This document shows, one piece after another, positions 14,674-23,762 of a stretch of DNA of 64,000 nucleotides. Origin of the DNA: SMAG-U1939 sp036376595 (lineage in GTDB: Bacteria > Chloroflexota > Ktedonobacteria > Ktedonobacterales > JADMIN01); assembly GCA_036376595.1 (NCBI GenBank), contig DASVAA010000004.1:35778-99777 (forward strand), written 5' to 3'. The position numbers and the translations under genes were made by a program. Each line of letters opens with the position of its first letter. Within the stretch, counting starts at the first letter, position 1. The notes under the pieces are model-generated. The model was not told the DNA's origin. It made no database searches and saw only the letters and a list, made by a program, of their open reading frames with translations.

Positions 14674-17307
14674 ATGCCAACGAGACAGCCATCCGCGGAA
14701 AGCAGCGCGGGAACCGGTCTTCTCCTCGAGCGCGCCGACCAGCTTGCGGCGCTGAATGCCTCCCTGGCATCAATGCTCCAGACAGCGCGTGGACGCATGG
14801 TGTTCATCAGCGGGGGGGCGGGCGTCGGCAAATCGGCTCTGGCTCGCCGCTTCTGTGACGGCTGCGCGGACTGGGTCCGAGTTCTCACTGGCTCCTGCGA
14901 CCCCCTCTTCACCCCGCGTCCGCTCGGCCCCCTGCTCGACATCGCACCCTTCTTGGGTGGCGAATTCCAATCGCTCGCGGAGCGTGGCGGCCGGCCCTAC
15001 GAGATCGCGGCCGCGCTGATGCGCAAGCTGGCGGCGGGGCTGCCGACTATTCTGCTCATCGAAGACGTCCACTGGGCCGACGAAGCGACCCTCGACGTGC
15101 TGCGCTTCCTCGCCCGGCGTATCGAGACCGTCCCCGCCCTGATCCTGGTCACCTATCGTGACGAGCTTGAGCGCACCCACCCGCTGCGCATGCTCCTGGG
15201 CGAGCTGCCGCCAGGTGAGGCAGTTATCCGCCAGCGCCTCGCCCCGTTGTCGCCGGAGGCCGTGGCCGAGCTGGCCGAACCCAAGAGCGTTGACGCGGCG
15301 GAGCTCTTCCACAAAACCGCTGGCAACCCCTTCTTCGTCACCGAAGTGCTGGCGGCCGGCGAGGTAGCGATACCACCGACCGTGCGCGACGCCGTGCTCG
15401 CGCGTGTCGCGCGCCTGCCGGCCGCTGCCGTTGGACTGTTGGAGGCGGTCGCCATCGTGCCGCTGCAGACTGAGCTGTGGCTTCTCGAGGAGCTTGCCGG
15501 CGACACACTCGACTATCTGGATGCCTGCCTCAGCTCGGGAATCCTCGCGTCAGCGGATGGCGCCGTCCGCTTCCGCCATGAGCTGGCCCGACAGGCAATC
15601 GAAGACGCGATCACGCCCGCCCGACGCAGGGTGCTGCATCGCCGCGCGCTCCGCGCGCTTGAAACACCGCCTGCTGGCGCGCCCGACCTAGCGCGCCTGG
15701 CGCATCACGCCGAGGCGGCAGCCGATAGCGACGCCGTGCTGCGCTTCGCTCCCGCGGCTGCCGCGCGCGCGGCAGCCCTTGGTGCCCATCGCGAAGCCGC
15801 CGCACACGACGCACAGGCGCTGCGAGTTGCCGGCGGACTGGAGCCTGCGGCGCGTGGGGAGTTCTACGTACACCACGCACACGAGTGCTTCCTCAGCGAC
15901 CAGTTCCCTACAACACTCATCTCCGCACGCGAAGCCGCCGAATGCTTTCACCTGGCTGGGGATCGTTTACGGGAGGGCGATGCCCTGCGCGAGCTATCTC
16001 ACTACCTGCGGTGTTACGGACACACCGCTGAGGGCGAGAAGGTCGGCTTCCAGGCGGTGGCCCTGCTCGAACAGCTGCCGCACGGGCGCGAGCTGGCCAT
16101 GGCCTACGCCCAAATCGCCATGATCCGCATGAACGCCCACGACGCCGACGGGGCGATAGCATTCGGCCAGCGCGGCCATGCGCTTGCTCGCGAGGTTGAC
16201 GATGTCGAGGCCCTAGTGCATGTGCTCAACACCCTGGGGACGATGGAGATGCTGGGAGGTGTGGCCGAAGGGCTGGCCAAGCTCCAGCGCAGCCTTGAGC
16301 TGGCCCACGCGGCTGGCATGGAAGAGCACGTCGGACGTGCCTACATCAACCTCTGTGGTGCGGCAACCGAAATCCGCTTCTACGACGATTTTGAGCGCTA
16401 TCTCCAATCCGGTGCTGAGTATTGTAGCGAGCACGGCCTCGTCCTCTGGCAGCACTACATGCTGGCCGCGGGCGCACGCTACGCGCTCGACCAGGGGCGA
16501 TGGTCCGAGGCTGGAGACCTGGCTCAGCAGGTCGTGCGCGATGCGCGTGCAACGCTGCCGCGCATCCCGGCGCTCGTGGTGCTCGCGCTCATCCGGGCGC
16601 GACGCGGCGATCCGGATTGCCGGCCGCTGCTCGACGAGGCGCTCGCGCTGGCCGAGCCGACAGGCGAGCTCCAGCACCTCGCTCCGGTTGCCGCCGCCCG
16701 TGCCGAGATGGCATGGCTCGAAGGACGATCGATGGACGTCGCGGCAGCTACCGATACACCGCTCGAAGTGGCCGTGCAGCGTGGGGCATCATGGGTGATT
16801 GGCGAGCTGGCCTGCTGGCGCCAGCGTGCCGGCGTGGAGACTTCCAACGATGGCGCGGCGGAGCCATACGCACGTGAGATCGCCGGCGACTGGGAGGCCG
16901 CCGCGGACTACTGGGAGCAGCGTGGCTGCCCGTACGAGGCGGCCCTGGCACGCGCTGGGGTGGATGGCGAGGGGCCGCTGCGTGAAGCTCTCGCCGCGCT
17001 GCAGCGGCTCGGCGCCCACGCGACTGCCCGCGTCGTCGCGCGGCGACTGCGCGAGCTTGGCGCACGCGACCTGCCGCGAGGCCCACGCGCCAGTACGCGG
17101 TCGAACGACGCCCACCTGACCGCGCGCGAGCTTGACGTCTTAGAGCTGATCGTCCAGGGTCTGGGCAACGCCGATATCGCCACCCGTCTCTATCTCGCCC
17201 CCAAGACGGTGGAGCACCACGTCTCCGCGATCTTCGCCAAGCTGCAGGTATGCACCCGCGCAGAGGCGGCAGCCCGCGCGCTCGCGACCGGCCTCGTCCG
17301 CGCGTAG
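14674..17307 (+). CDS. Large LuxR-type ATPase regulator (LAL family)
   Basis: Transcription activator of 877 residues. It begins with an AAA/STAND-type ATPase: Walker A GGAGVGKSA (about 47-55), Walker B LLIEDVHWADE, and a sensor-like VTYRDEL. A long alpha-helical, TPR-like middle (about 330-800) probably binds the inducer or partner proteins. The C-terminal LuxR helix-turn-helix has LTARELDVLELIVQGL and KTVEHHVSAIFAKLQV. ATG 14674 follows TAGGAG. The next two genes run in the same direction after a 239-nt gap and are the nearest candidate targets. LAL regulators typically need ATP and a small-molecule or protein inducer. Confidence 0.93.
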   Translation: MPTRQPSAESSAGTGLLLERADQLAALNASLASMLQTARGRMVFISGGAGVGKSALARRFCDGCADWVRVLTGSCDPLFTPRPLGPLLDIAPFLGGEFQSLAERGGRPYEIAAALMRKLAAGLPTILLIEDVHWADEATLDVLRFLARRIETVPALILVTYRDELERTHPLRMLLGELPPGEAVIRQRLAPLSPEAVAELAEPKSVDAAELFHKTAGNPFFVTEVLAAGEVAIPPTVRDAVLARVARLPAAAVGLLEAVAIVPLQTELWLLEELAGDTLDYLDACLSSGILASADGAVRFRHELARQAIEDAITPARRRVLHRRALRALETPPAGAPDLARLAHHAEAAADSDAVLRFAPAAAARAAALGAHREAAAHDAQALRVAGGLEPAARGEFYVHHAHECFLSDQFPTTLISAREAAECFHLAGDRLREGDALRELSHYLRCYGHTAEGEKVGFQAVALLEQLPHGRELAMAYAQIAMIRMNAHDADGAIAFGQRGHALAREVDDVEALVHVLNTLGTMEMLGGVAEGLAKLQRSLELAHAAGMEEHVGRAYINLCGAATEIRFYDDFERYLQSGAEYCSEHGLVLWQHYMLAAGARYALDQGRWSEAGDLAQQVVRDARATLPRIPALVVLALIRARRGDPDCRPLLDEALALAEPTGELQHLAPVAAARAEMAWLEGRSMDVAAATDTPLEVAVQRGASWVIGELACWRQRAGVETSNDGAAEPYAREIAGDWEAAADYWEQRGCPYEAALARAGVDGEGPLREALAALQRLGAHATARVVARRLRELGARDLPRGPRASTRSNDAHLTARELDVLELIVQGLGNADIATRLYLAPKTVEHHVSAIFAKLQVCTRAEAAARALATGLVRA

Positions 17308-17546
17308 ACGCCAAAGGATTGCGCGCTCGCGCCGCTGTTTTCGGGGCACCCTCTTGGTCCGCACCCCCACGTTCGCCTCCCAGCGGCGGCCAATCTGGGG
17401 GTAGCCATCGCTCCAAGATGGGTGCAGCCCCCGATGAAGGCAGTATAGCGGTCCGGCTAAGCTCGTACCACCTGGAGCGAAGACACTCGCACGCGCGCAG
17501 GAGCGAGAACCGGCGCGCGCTCCACCCAGGCACAGAGGAGCCAGCG

Positions 17547-17819
17547 ATGCCACGCTATCTTGTCGAGCGCAGCTTTCCGCAGGGGCTGCAGATTCCCGCC
17601 ACCGAAGAAGGCGCCACCATCTGCCTGAATGTCGTCACCAACAACGCCGACGATGGCGTCACGTGGGTCCATTCCTACGTCTCCGACGACAAGTCGAAGA
17701 CCTACTGCATCTACGACGGGCCGAACCCAGAGGCCATCCGCAATGCAGCCAAGCGCAACGGACTCCCGATCGACCGTATCACGCGGGTGAGCGTGCTCGA
17801 TCCCTATTTCCACCGCTAG
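17547..17819 (+). CDS. DUF4242 family protein
   Basis: Small protein of 90 residues beginning MPRYLVERSFPQGL, with VTWVHSYVSDDKSKTYCIYDGPNPEAIR in pieces (VTWVHSYVSDDK, YCIYDGPNPEAIR) and ending RVSVLDPYFHR. This is the DUF4242 (SCO4226-like) pattern, a ferredoxin-like fold; a Streptomyces member is a nickel-binding protein. GAGGAG precedes the ATG at 17547. The gene is followed after 11 nt by a secreted-protein gene, so the two probably share one transcript behind the LuxR-type regulator. Confidence 0.88.
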   Translation: MPRYLVERSFPQGLQIPATEEGATICLNVVTNNADDGVTWVHSYVSDDKSKTYCIYDGPNPEAIRNAAKRNGLPIDRITRVSVLDPYFHR

Positions 17820-17830
17820 GAGGACATCTC

Positions 17831-18382
17831 ATGCACCGCACCAAGTTCGCGGTTGTGATCGCCCTCGCCGCGGTCGCCGTCACACTGCTCGGCAGTGCAC
17901 CTGCTGCCACCGCCCATGGTGGTCCTGGTGATGACGGGCTCGCCGCCGTCCGCGCCGCGACCGCCCGCTACCACGACGTGGCCGTGGCGCAAGCGCACGG
18001 GTATGCACTGTTCACTGATGCGGCAGGCATCGCCTGCATCGCCAATCCACCGCTTGGCGCCATGGGAATCCACTACGTTAACGGTGACCTGGTGGCGAGC
18101 GGAAAGATCGATGCCCTCCGGCCGCAGGCAATGGTCTACGAGCCTGACAAGCACGCTCAACTGCACCTGGTAGCTGTCGAATACATCGCCTTCCAGCAGC
18201 CGTGGGACGCAACGCACAGCATGGCGCCGATGCTCTTCGGCCAGATGTTCATGCTGACGACGGCCCCCAACCGCTTTGGACTGCCGGCGTTCTATTCGCT
18301 GCACGCCTGGATCTGGAAGCACAATCCCAGCGGCATGTTCAGCATGTGGAACCCGCAGGTAACCTGCAACGCGGAGGCGTAG
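17831..18382 (+). CDS. Secreted protein of unknown function
   Basis: Protein of 183 residues with a clear signal peptide (HRTKFAVVIALAAVAVTLLG, cleavage near APAATAHG). The mature part has repeated histidines and tryptophans (VAQAHGYALFTDA, PPLGAMGIHYVN, HAQLHLVAVEYIAF, FYSLHAWIWKHNPSGMFSMW). The pattern is shared by exported proteins seen next to DUF4242-type genes, but I cannot assign a function. The histidine-rich surface could bind metal. TAGGAGG overlaps the stop of the DUF4242 gene and serves this ATG, so translation is coupled. Confidence 0.85.
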   Translation: MHRTKFAVVIALAAVAVTLLGSAPAATAHGGPGDDGLAAVRAATARYHDVAVAQAHGYALFTDAAGIACIANPPLGAMGIHYVNGDLVASGKIDALRPQAMVYEPDKHAQLHLVAVEYIAFQQPWDATHSMAPMLFGQMFMLTTAPNRFGLPAFYSLHAWIWKHNPSGMFSMWNPQVTCNAEA

Positions 18383-18464
18383 CATCCTTCAGAGTGTGGC
18401 TCAAGTGGCCGCGCCCATGCCCGGTGGCTGGCATGATCGCCAACCGCCCCATGCGCGCGGTCGC

Positions 18465-19670
18465 CTACTTGAACGCCGACTGCCCCGTCACCTCACGGCC
18501 GACGATCAGCGATTGGATCGTGTCGGTGCCCTCGTAAGTGAAGACCGCCTCGATGTCGGCGAAGTGGCGCGCCACCTGGTAGTCCAGCAGGACGCCGTTG
18601 CCGCCGAGCATCTCGCGCGCCTCGGCCACCACCTCGCGTGCTAACCTCGCGTTGTTCATCTTGGCAAGCGAGGCCATGCCTTCGGTCATCTTACCCTCGG
18701 CCTGAAGCTGCGCCAGGCGGAAGCAGAGCAATTGCATCGTGGTGACGTTGGCAAGCATGCCAGCGAGCTTGTTCTGGATCAGTTGGAAGCTGGCGAGCGG
18801 CTGGCCGAACTGCACGCGCTCCTGGGAGTACTTCAGCGCGATCTCGTAGGCCGCCATCGCGTGGCCGATGGCCTCCCAGGCGACGCCCGAGCGCGTGGCG
18901 GTCAGCACGCGGGCGGTATCCTTGAAGCTGCGGGCGTTGGCGAGGCGGTTCTCTGCCGGCACGCGCACGTTGTCGAGCACGATGTCAGCCTGCCAGACGG
19001 CGCGCTTGGCGACCTTGCCGGTCATTACCTCGGCGTCGTAGCCCGGCGTGCCCTTCTCGACCACGAAGCCGCTCACCTGTCCCGTCGCGTCGTCGCGTGC
19101 CCAGATGATGACGAGGTCAGCGAACGAGGCGTTGCCGATCCAGCGCTTGGCGCCATTGAGCACGTAGGCATCGCCGTCGCGGTGCGCGCGGGTCTCCAGC
19201 GCCACGGCGTCGGAGCCGTGCTTTGGCTCAGTGAGGCCGAAGGCGCCGATCTTCTCCATGCGCGCCATCGCCGGCAGCCAGCGTTGCTTCTGCTCTTCGG
19301 AGCCGAGCATGGCGACGGATTGCATGGCGAGGCCGGAGTGGACGCCGAAGAAGGTGGCGACCGAGGCGTCGCCACGCGCCAGCTCCTGCATGCAGAGGCC
19401 GGTGGCGAGCGGGCTGAGGCCGGGGCAGCCGTAGCCCTCGATGCTGGCGCCGGTGATGCCGAGTGCGGCAAGCTTGGGCACCAGCTCGAAGGGGAACTCG
19501 GCGCGCTCCCAGTAGCCGTTGATGACCGGGATCACCTCGGTGTCGCAGAAGGCGCGCACCGTGTCGCGCACCTCGCGCTCCCGCGGCGTGAGTAGCTCGT
19601 CGGTACGGTAGAAGTCGGTGCCCTGCGAGAAGGCGATGCCCTCCGGCGAGGGGAAAGTATCGTGCGGCAT
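18465..19670 (-). CDS. Acyl-CoA dehydrogenase, glutaryl-CoA dehydrogenase-like
   Basis: Flavoprotein of 401 residues. It reads as a glutaryl-CoA dehydrogenase-type member: IEGYGCPGLSPLATGLCMQE, FFGVHSGLAMQSVAMLGS, GAFGLTEPKHGSDAVAL, GAKRWIGNASFADLVIIWAR, and YEGTDTIQSLIVGREVTG at the C-terminus with the catalytic Glu. The family oxidises glutaryl-CoA to crotonyl-CoA or related acyl-CoAs. It is distinct from the dehydrogenase at 10.4 kb (only moderate similarity by eye). AAAGGA lies 9 nt before the ATG. An E-type palindrome sits about 35 nt upstream of the start. Confidence 0.93.
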   Translation of the reverse strand: MPHDTFPSPEGIAFSQGTDFYRTDELLTPREREVRDTVRAFCDTEVIPVINGYWERAEFPFELVPKLAALGITGASIEGYGCPGLSPLATGLCMQELARGDASVATFFGVHSGLAMQSVAMLGSEEQKQRWLPAMARMEKIGAFGLTEPKHGSDAVALETRAHRDGDAYVLNGAKRWIGNASFADLVIIWARDDATGQVSGFVVEKGTPGYDAEVMTGKVAKRAVWQADIVLDNVRVPAENRLANARSFKDTARVLTATRSGVAWEAIGHAMAAYEIALKYSQERVQFGQPLASFQLIQNKLAGMLANVTTMQLLCFRLAQLQAEGKMTEGMASLAKMNNARLAREVVAEAREMLGGNGVLLDYQVARHFADIEAVFTYEGTDTIQSLIVGREVTGQSAFK

Positions 19671-19705
19671 GGCGTGGGATCCTTTGACCTAACCCCCCAA
19701 GCCCA

Positions 19706-19722
19706 CTTCCCTGCGAGGGAAG
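19706..19722. repeat. Palindrome E
   Basis: CTTCCCT-GCG-AGGGAAG, a perfect 7-bp stem, inside a CCCCCCAAGCCCA...GGGGGAG context. The same general motif is common between genes in several bacterial phyla. The rest of 19671-19989 contains nothing I can name. Confidence 0.6.
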
Positions 19723-19989
19723 GGGGAGATATGGGGAGTGTCGTGCGGCGTGACGTAATGTGCCAGGGGAGATTGTAGCGCGGGCGCGGGCGAGCCTGCT
19801 GACCATACATGCAGGCAGACGAACAGATCAGGTGTTGGGGACGCGATGCGTCGCGCCGGGCGTGCCGCGCGATCCTTGCCCCCGCCGGCACGCTCATCTA
19901 TCAAGGAATCGCCGGACGAGGACCGCGAATGTGGGTGTCTCTTGGTCCATTGCTGGGAGCAGCCGAATTTAGTTCATCCCGTGCCGCCC

Positions 19990-20922
19990 TTAGCCCTCTG
20001 CATGCGTCGCATCTCGTGAGTTCGACCTTCGGCCGCCACTATGCAGGCCAGCGCGCTGAACGAGCCATCGTAGGGCAGGCCAAAGTGCCATGAGCAGCAA
20101 GGCGAGGACCACTGCTCCGGCCGCTAGCGCCAGCAGGAGCGTGGAGAGCAGAGCATCGTAGACTACAAAAGCGCCACGCTTTAGCCCCGGCACAATGCCT
20201 TCAGACTTGGCAAGCGTGAGGCGCGTCTGCGTGAGGTTGATGACGAGCAGATCGCCATCGCTCGCATAGTAATCGCCGCCGCCGTTATACGCGACGAAGA
20301 TGGGAGCGGCAAACGCGGCATACGATTCGCTCACCACCAGACCCGTTGCTGCCAGGTCAGCGCCGACGGCGTTGCGTTCCAGGTCAACCGTGGGCAAGAT
20401 GTGATGGGTGGGCAGATGGTTGGTCCCGCTCAACTCAATGCCGTGATCATAGGACGTCTGCCCCAACCAGAGCGACTGCCCGCCGACGTCGGTTCCCGCA
20501 GTCCACAGCCGGATATGGCCGCGGTTTTGGACATCGTTGGTGGGCTTCTCGAACGCCAGATCCTGGGCATGCCCAAAGACATACAGGTTGCTGACTGGCG
20601 CGGTAGGGTAGCTGCGATGGGCAAGGCTATCGGCGGCAATCCGCGCGGAGGTTTGCGGGGTAATGGGATCGGGAATCAGCCACCCGGCGTGCCGAAAACC
20701 CTGGGTGATCTGCTGCTCGCTGCCGATAATCACAATGTTGAGTGGGTCGCCCGCGGCTCCCGATACGGTGTGGGTGATGCGTGGCAAGGTCGGGAAGTCA
20801 TAGGTGTAGGGATAAAAGCGAATGAGCAGTAGCACCAGCGCCAGCACGACCAATGCCGCGAGACTCAGCAAGGTGATGCCGCCACGCCACTGTTTGCCCA
20901 TCTGTTCCCTCGCCGTTGTCAC
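19990..20922 (-). CDS. LssY C-terminal domain membrane protein
   Basis: Protein of 310 residues with an N-terminal membrane helix (about 17-34), a soluble domain and a second helix near 262-285. The soluble part has the LssY_C pattern: DPLNIVIIGSEQQITQGF, AGWLIPDPIT, PVSNLYVFGHAQDLAFEKP, RGHIRLW and YDHGIELS. LssY_C domains occur with PAP2 phosphatases and DedA proteins and are thought to act in membrane lipid metabolism, but no activity is established. It is transcribed away from the SufR-like regulator; the 385-bp gap between them holds the divergent control region. Confidence 0.88.
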   Translation of the reverse strand: MTTAREQMGKQWRGGITLLSLAALVVLALVLLLIRFYPYTYDFPTLPRITHTVSGAAGDPLNIVIIGSEQQITQGFRHAGWLIPDPITPQTSARIAADSLAHRSYPTAPVSNLYVFGHAQDLAFEKPTNDVQNRGHIRLWTAGTDVGGQSLWLGQTSYDHGIELSGTNHLPTHHILPTVDLERNAVGADLAATGLVVSESYAAFAAPIFVAYNGGGDYYASDGDLLVINLTQTRLTLAKSEGIVPGLKRGAFVVYDALLSTLLLALAAGAVVLALLLMALWPALRWLVQRAGLHSGGRRSNSRDATHAEG

Positions 20923-21196
20923 GAGCGAGCGGGTGTCTCGATCTGGTCGAGCGCCTGCTGGTTGCTCTTGGCACCGCAGACCGGCCCACGATCAGCGCTC
21001 GTTGCCATCGCGCTCACCTCCACTCGGCGTCCCCTCCGTTGTAGCACGCGCTTGTGATGCGTGTCACCTTGGATGCGCCCATGGTACGCGAGAACATGCC
21101 GAAGCTTCCCATCTCTTCACAACTCGCCCCGAAACGCGCGGTCCAGCACCGTGTGCAGCGGCGCTTCCAATCCCATCCGGCGCTTCTCAGGTCGAA

Positions 21197-21242
21197 TTTG
21201 TCAAATATCATCTTGACAAACTGGGCGAGCATGACCTATGCT
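21197..21242 (+). promoter_or_regulatory. Palindromic operator overlapping the promoter of the SufR-like gene
   Basis: TTTGTCAA (21197-21204) and TTGACAAA (21213-21220) form a perfect 8+8 inverted repeat with an 8-nt spacer. The right arm contains a consensus TTGACA -35 box, with TATGCT (21237-21242) 18 nt further as -10. A dimeric helix-turn-helix protein bound here would block polymerase, which suits autoregulation by the gene that follows. The rest of the 20923-21307 gap shows no gene. Confidence 0.72.
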
Positions 21243-21307
21243 CTGAGTGGATCGGTGCGACGCATCACGTGCCGGACAGCAACGCGACGCGAGAGGAGGC
21301 GGAGACC

Positions 21308-22009
21308 ATGCCAGACACCGGGACCACCGGGGGCGGCTGGGATCAGCGCTTCCTGGGGAGCACGCGGGGCCAGCTCATCGTGCTGCTGCGCCGCGGCCCG
21401 CGCACCGTCGAAGAGCTGGCGGCGGCGGTCGGTCTGACCGACAACGCCGTGCGCGCCCACCTGGCGGCGCTGGAGCGCGACGGCATGGCGCGCGTGCTGG
21501 GTGTGCGACGCGGCGGCGGCAGCGGCAAGCCAGCGTACGAGTACGTGCTGACACCGGCGGCCGAGCGGGTGTTTCCCAAACCGTATGCCGATATGCTGGG
21601 CACGCTCTATGATGTACTTGGCGAGCGGCTGCCGGCGACGGAGCTGGAGACGCTGGCGCGCGAAACGGGCCGGCGCATGGCACGGCGCTTGGAGGTCGGC
21701 GGCAACGGCGATGGCGGCGAGCGCACATGCCGCCACGGTGCGGAGGGTGCCGTCGCGGCGCTCAACGCGATGGGCGGTCTGGCCGAGCTGGAGGTCTGCG
21801 ACCAGAGCGGCGCGCGGACGATCCACGCGCACACCTGCCCGCTGGCCGAGGTGGTGACACGCCACCCCGGCGCCTGCGCGCTGGCCCAGGAATTCGTCTC
21901 GGGGTTGGCAGGTGTGCCGGTGCGGGCGGAGTGCTCGCTGGATGAGCGCCCGCACTGCCGCTTCACGCTGCGCGAGGACTCCCTGGCGCACGAGGATGAG
22001 AGAAATTAG
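21308..22009 (+). CDS. SufR-like winged-helix regulator with C-terminal cysteine cluster
   Basis: Regulator of 233 residues. The N-terminal winged helix-turn-helix (about 16-90) has TVEELAAAVGLTDNAVRAHL and a glycine-rich wing GVRRGGGSGKPAYEYVLT. The C-terminal half holds Cys177-x12-Cys190-x18-Cys209-x7-Cys217 plus Cys141 and Cys164. SufR-type repressors bind a [4Fe-4S] cluster through cysteines with a similar Cx12C core. It heads an apparent operon with folE (9 nt downstream) and a RibD_C gene, not with suf genes, so its regulon may differ from classic SufR. Start ATG 21308 has GAGGAGGCGGAG just upstream. Confidence 0.85.
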   Translation: MPDTGTTGGGWDQRFLGSTRGQLIVLLRRGPRTVEELAAAVGLTDNAVRAHLAALERDGMARVLGVRRGGGSGKPAYEYVLTPAAERVFPKPYADMLGTLYDVLGERLPATELETLARETGRRMARRLEVGGNGDGGERTCRHGAEGAVAALNAMGGLAELEVCDQSGARTIHAHTCPLAEVVTRHPGACALAQEFVSGLAGVPVRAECSLDERPHCRFTLREDSLAHEDERN

Positions 22010-22018
22010 AGGTATCTG

Positions 22019-22678
22019 ATGGCGATTGAGCTGGACAGGCAGGCGGAGGACATCGAGGACTTTGACGGCGCGCTGGAGCTGCACCGACGGCACATCTCAC
22101 AGGAGCAGATGCGCAAGTTCGAGGGCTACGCGGCCGAGATCTTCGGCGCGATGGGTCTCGACCTGCATACCACGGCCACCAAGGACACGCCGCATCGCTT
22201 CATCAAGGCGCTCTTCGATTCCACCTCCGGCTACGACGGCGATCCCAAGCTGGTCACCGTCTTTGACGTCGAGTGTCGCGGCGAGCCTGACTGCCAGACC
22301 AGCCAGGTGATCGAGGGACCGATCCCGTTCTATGCGCTCTGCGAGCATCACGCCCTGCCGTTCTATGGCCGCGCCTACGTCGGCTACATCGCCCACGAGC
22401 ACATCATCGGCATCTCCAAGCTCACGCGCATGGTGCGCCTCTTCGCCCGCCGCTTTACCGTGCAGGAGCGCGTGGCGCAGCAGATCGCCGACGCGCTGGA
22501 GGCAACGCTCGCGCCGCACGGTGTGGCCGTCTACCTCGAAGCGCACCACCTCTGCACGCAGATGCGCGGCGTCTCCGAGTCGTCGCCGATGACACGCACC
22601 ACCTGCTGGCGCGGCGAGTTCGCCGAGCATCCCGAGCTACGGGCCGAGTTCCTCCAGGCGTGCGGCGTCAGGGGATAG
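22019..22678 (+). CDS. folE: GTP cyclohydrolase I
   Basis: FolE of 219 residues, first step of folate or tetrahydropterin synthesis (GTP to 7,8-dihydroneopterin triphosphate). Zinc ligands are visible as Cys108 and His111 in YALCEHHALPFYG and Cys179 in HHLCTQMRGV. Other signatures are KDTPHRFIKAL, GKTIG-type core here as HIIGISKLTRMVRLFARR, and VQERVAQQIADAL. The gene follows the SufR-like regulator by 9 nt and is probably co-transcribed. A weak GAGGTATCTG element precedes the ATG. Confidence 0.96.
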   Translation: MAIELDRQAEDIEDFDGALELHRRHISQEQMRKFEGYAAEIFGAMGLDLHTTATKDTPHRFIKALFDSTSGYDGDPKLVTVFDVECRGEPDCQTSQVIEGPIPFYALCEHHALPFYGRAYVGYIAHEHIIGISKLTRMVRLFARRFTVQERVAQQIADALEATLAPHGVAVYLEAHHLCTQMRGVSESSPMTRTTCWRGEFAEHPELRAEFLQACGVRG

Positions 22679-22765
22679 GTAACGGCGAACCCGGAGTCCG
22701 CGGAGCAGGAGTGAGATTCACCACAGAGGCAACGGAGGAGAGGGAGGGGAGAGAGCAATCGTGGA
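22678..22765 (+). repeat. Repeat B copy after folE
   Basis: Begins directly after the folE TAG with GTAACGGCGAACCCGGAG, then GTCCGCGGAG, and ends with CACAGAGGCAACGGAGGAG. Sense orientation. Confidence 0.8.
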
Positions 22766-22782
22766 GGTGCGCGGCGAAGATG

Positions 22783-22806
22783 CGTAGGGGCGTCCGGTGG
22801 ACGCCC
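22783..22806 (-). repeat. Repeat A copy
   Basis: GTAGGGGCGTCC then GGTGGACGCCC on the plus strand, between repeat B and the RibD_C gene. Confidence 0.85.
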
Positions 22807-22853
22807 ACCAAGCCCCTCGCGCACAACGGTTTCAGCTCAAGGGAGGTGAGCGC

Positions 22854-23762
22854 ATGAGCGACGAGCAGCATCAGCAACGACGCGAAGACGAGCCGGCGCT
22901 GACCCCGCTGGACACGCTCTACGACGCCGCGCGGGGCGAGCCGCTGCCGCTGCCCCCAGAGCTGGCGGCGCTCTATGGCCCGCTGCGCCTGCCCACCCCG
23001 CCAGCTGCCGCCTCCGCTGGCCGGCCACTGATGATCTCAAACTTCGTCAGCACGCTCGACGGCGTGGTGGCGCTCGCGGAGCCGGGCTACGCGGGCGGCG
23101 GGGCGATCAGCGGCTACGACAAGCACGACCGGGCGGTGATGGGCCTGCTGCGCGCGATCAGCGACGCGGTGGTCGTCGGCGCCGGCACGCTGCGTTCGGT
23201 GCCGCGCAGTCTGTGGACCGCCGAGCACATCTATCCACCGCTCGCACCGGCCTATGCCGCGCTGCGCGCCGCGCTGGGCAAGCCGGAGCCGCCGCTGAAC
23301 GTAATCGTCACGGCGCATGGGGCGCTCGATCTGGCACTGCCGGTCTTCGCCTCGGGCGCGGTGCCGGCGCTGATCGTTACCACGCCGCGGGGAGCCGAGC
23401 GCCTCGCGGCCGAGACGCTGCCACCCGGCGTGCGCGTGGCGGCTGGCGGTGATGTCGATCGCGTCAGCGCCCCCGATGTGCTCGCCGCAATCCATAATGT
23501 GCGCCCGGCGAGCACGACGATCCTGGTCGAGGGCGGTCCGCAGTTGATGGCCGACTTCTTCACCGCGCACCTGATTGACGATCTCTTCCTTACGCTGGCG
23601 CCGCAGGTCGCCGGGCGCGCCGCCGCCAGTCCGCGACCCAGTCTGGTGGAGGGCGCGCTCTTCCTGCCGGCGCAGCCACTGTGGAGCACACTTGTCAGCA
23701 TGCGGCGCGGCGACAGCCATCTCTTCCTGCGCTATGGGTTCAACCCCAGTCCAGAGGGCTGA
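22854..23762 (+). CDS. RibD C-terminal / dihydrofolate reductase-like reductase
   Basis: Protein of 302 residues with a RibD_C (DHFR-fold) domain: LMISNFVSTLDGVVAL at the start of the domain, DAVVVGAGTLR, NVIVTAHGALDLALPVF, ILVEGGPQLMADFFTAHLIDDLFLTLAPQVAG near the end as adjoining pieces. This fold reduces pterin or pyrimidine intermediates with NADPH. With folE just upstream, a role in reduced pterin or folate synthesis, or as a stand-in for FolA, is plausible; riboflavin synthesis is the alternative. GGGAGG precedes the ATG at 22854. The 3' end overlaps the convergent membrane-protein gene by 31 bp. Confidence 0.88.
   Translation: MSDEQHQQRREDEPALTPLDTLYDAARGEPLPLPPELAALYGPLRLPTPPAAASAGRPLMISNFVSTLDGVVALAEPGYAGGGAISGYDKHDRAVMGLLRAISDAVVVGAGTLRSVPRSLWTAEHIYPPLAPAYAALRAALGKPEPPLNVIVTAHGALDLALPVFASGAVPALIVTTPRGAERLAAETLPPGVRVAAGGDVDRVSAPDVLAAIHNVRPASTTILVEGGPQLMADFFTAHLIDDLFLTLAPQVAGRAAASPRPSLVEGALFLPAQPLWSTLVSMRRGDSHLFLRYGFNPSPEG

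Noticed and set aside
21054..21437. Plus-strand frame starting upstream of the SufR-like gene
   Set aside because: It passes through the operator and promoter and overlaps the regulator gene in another frame.
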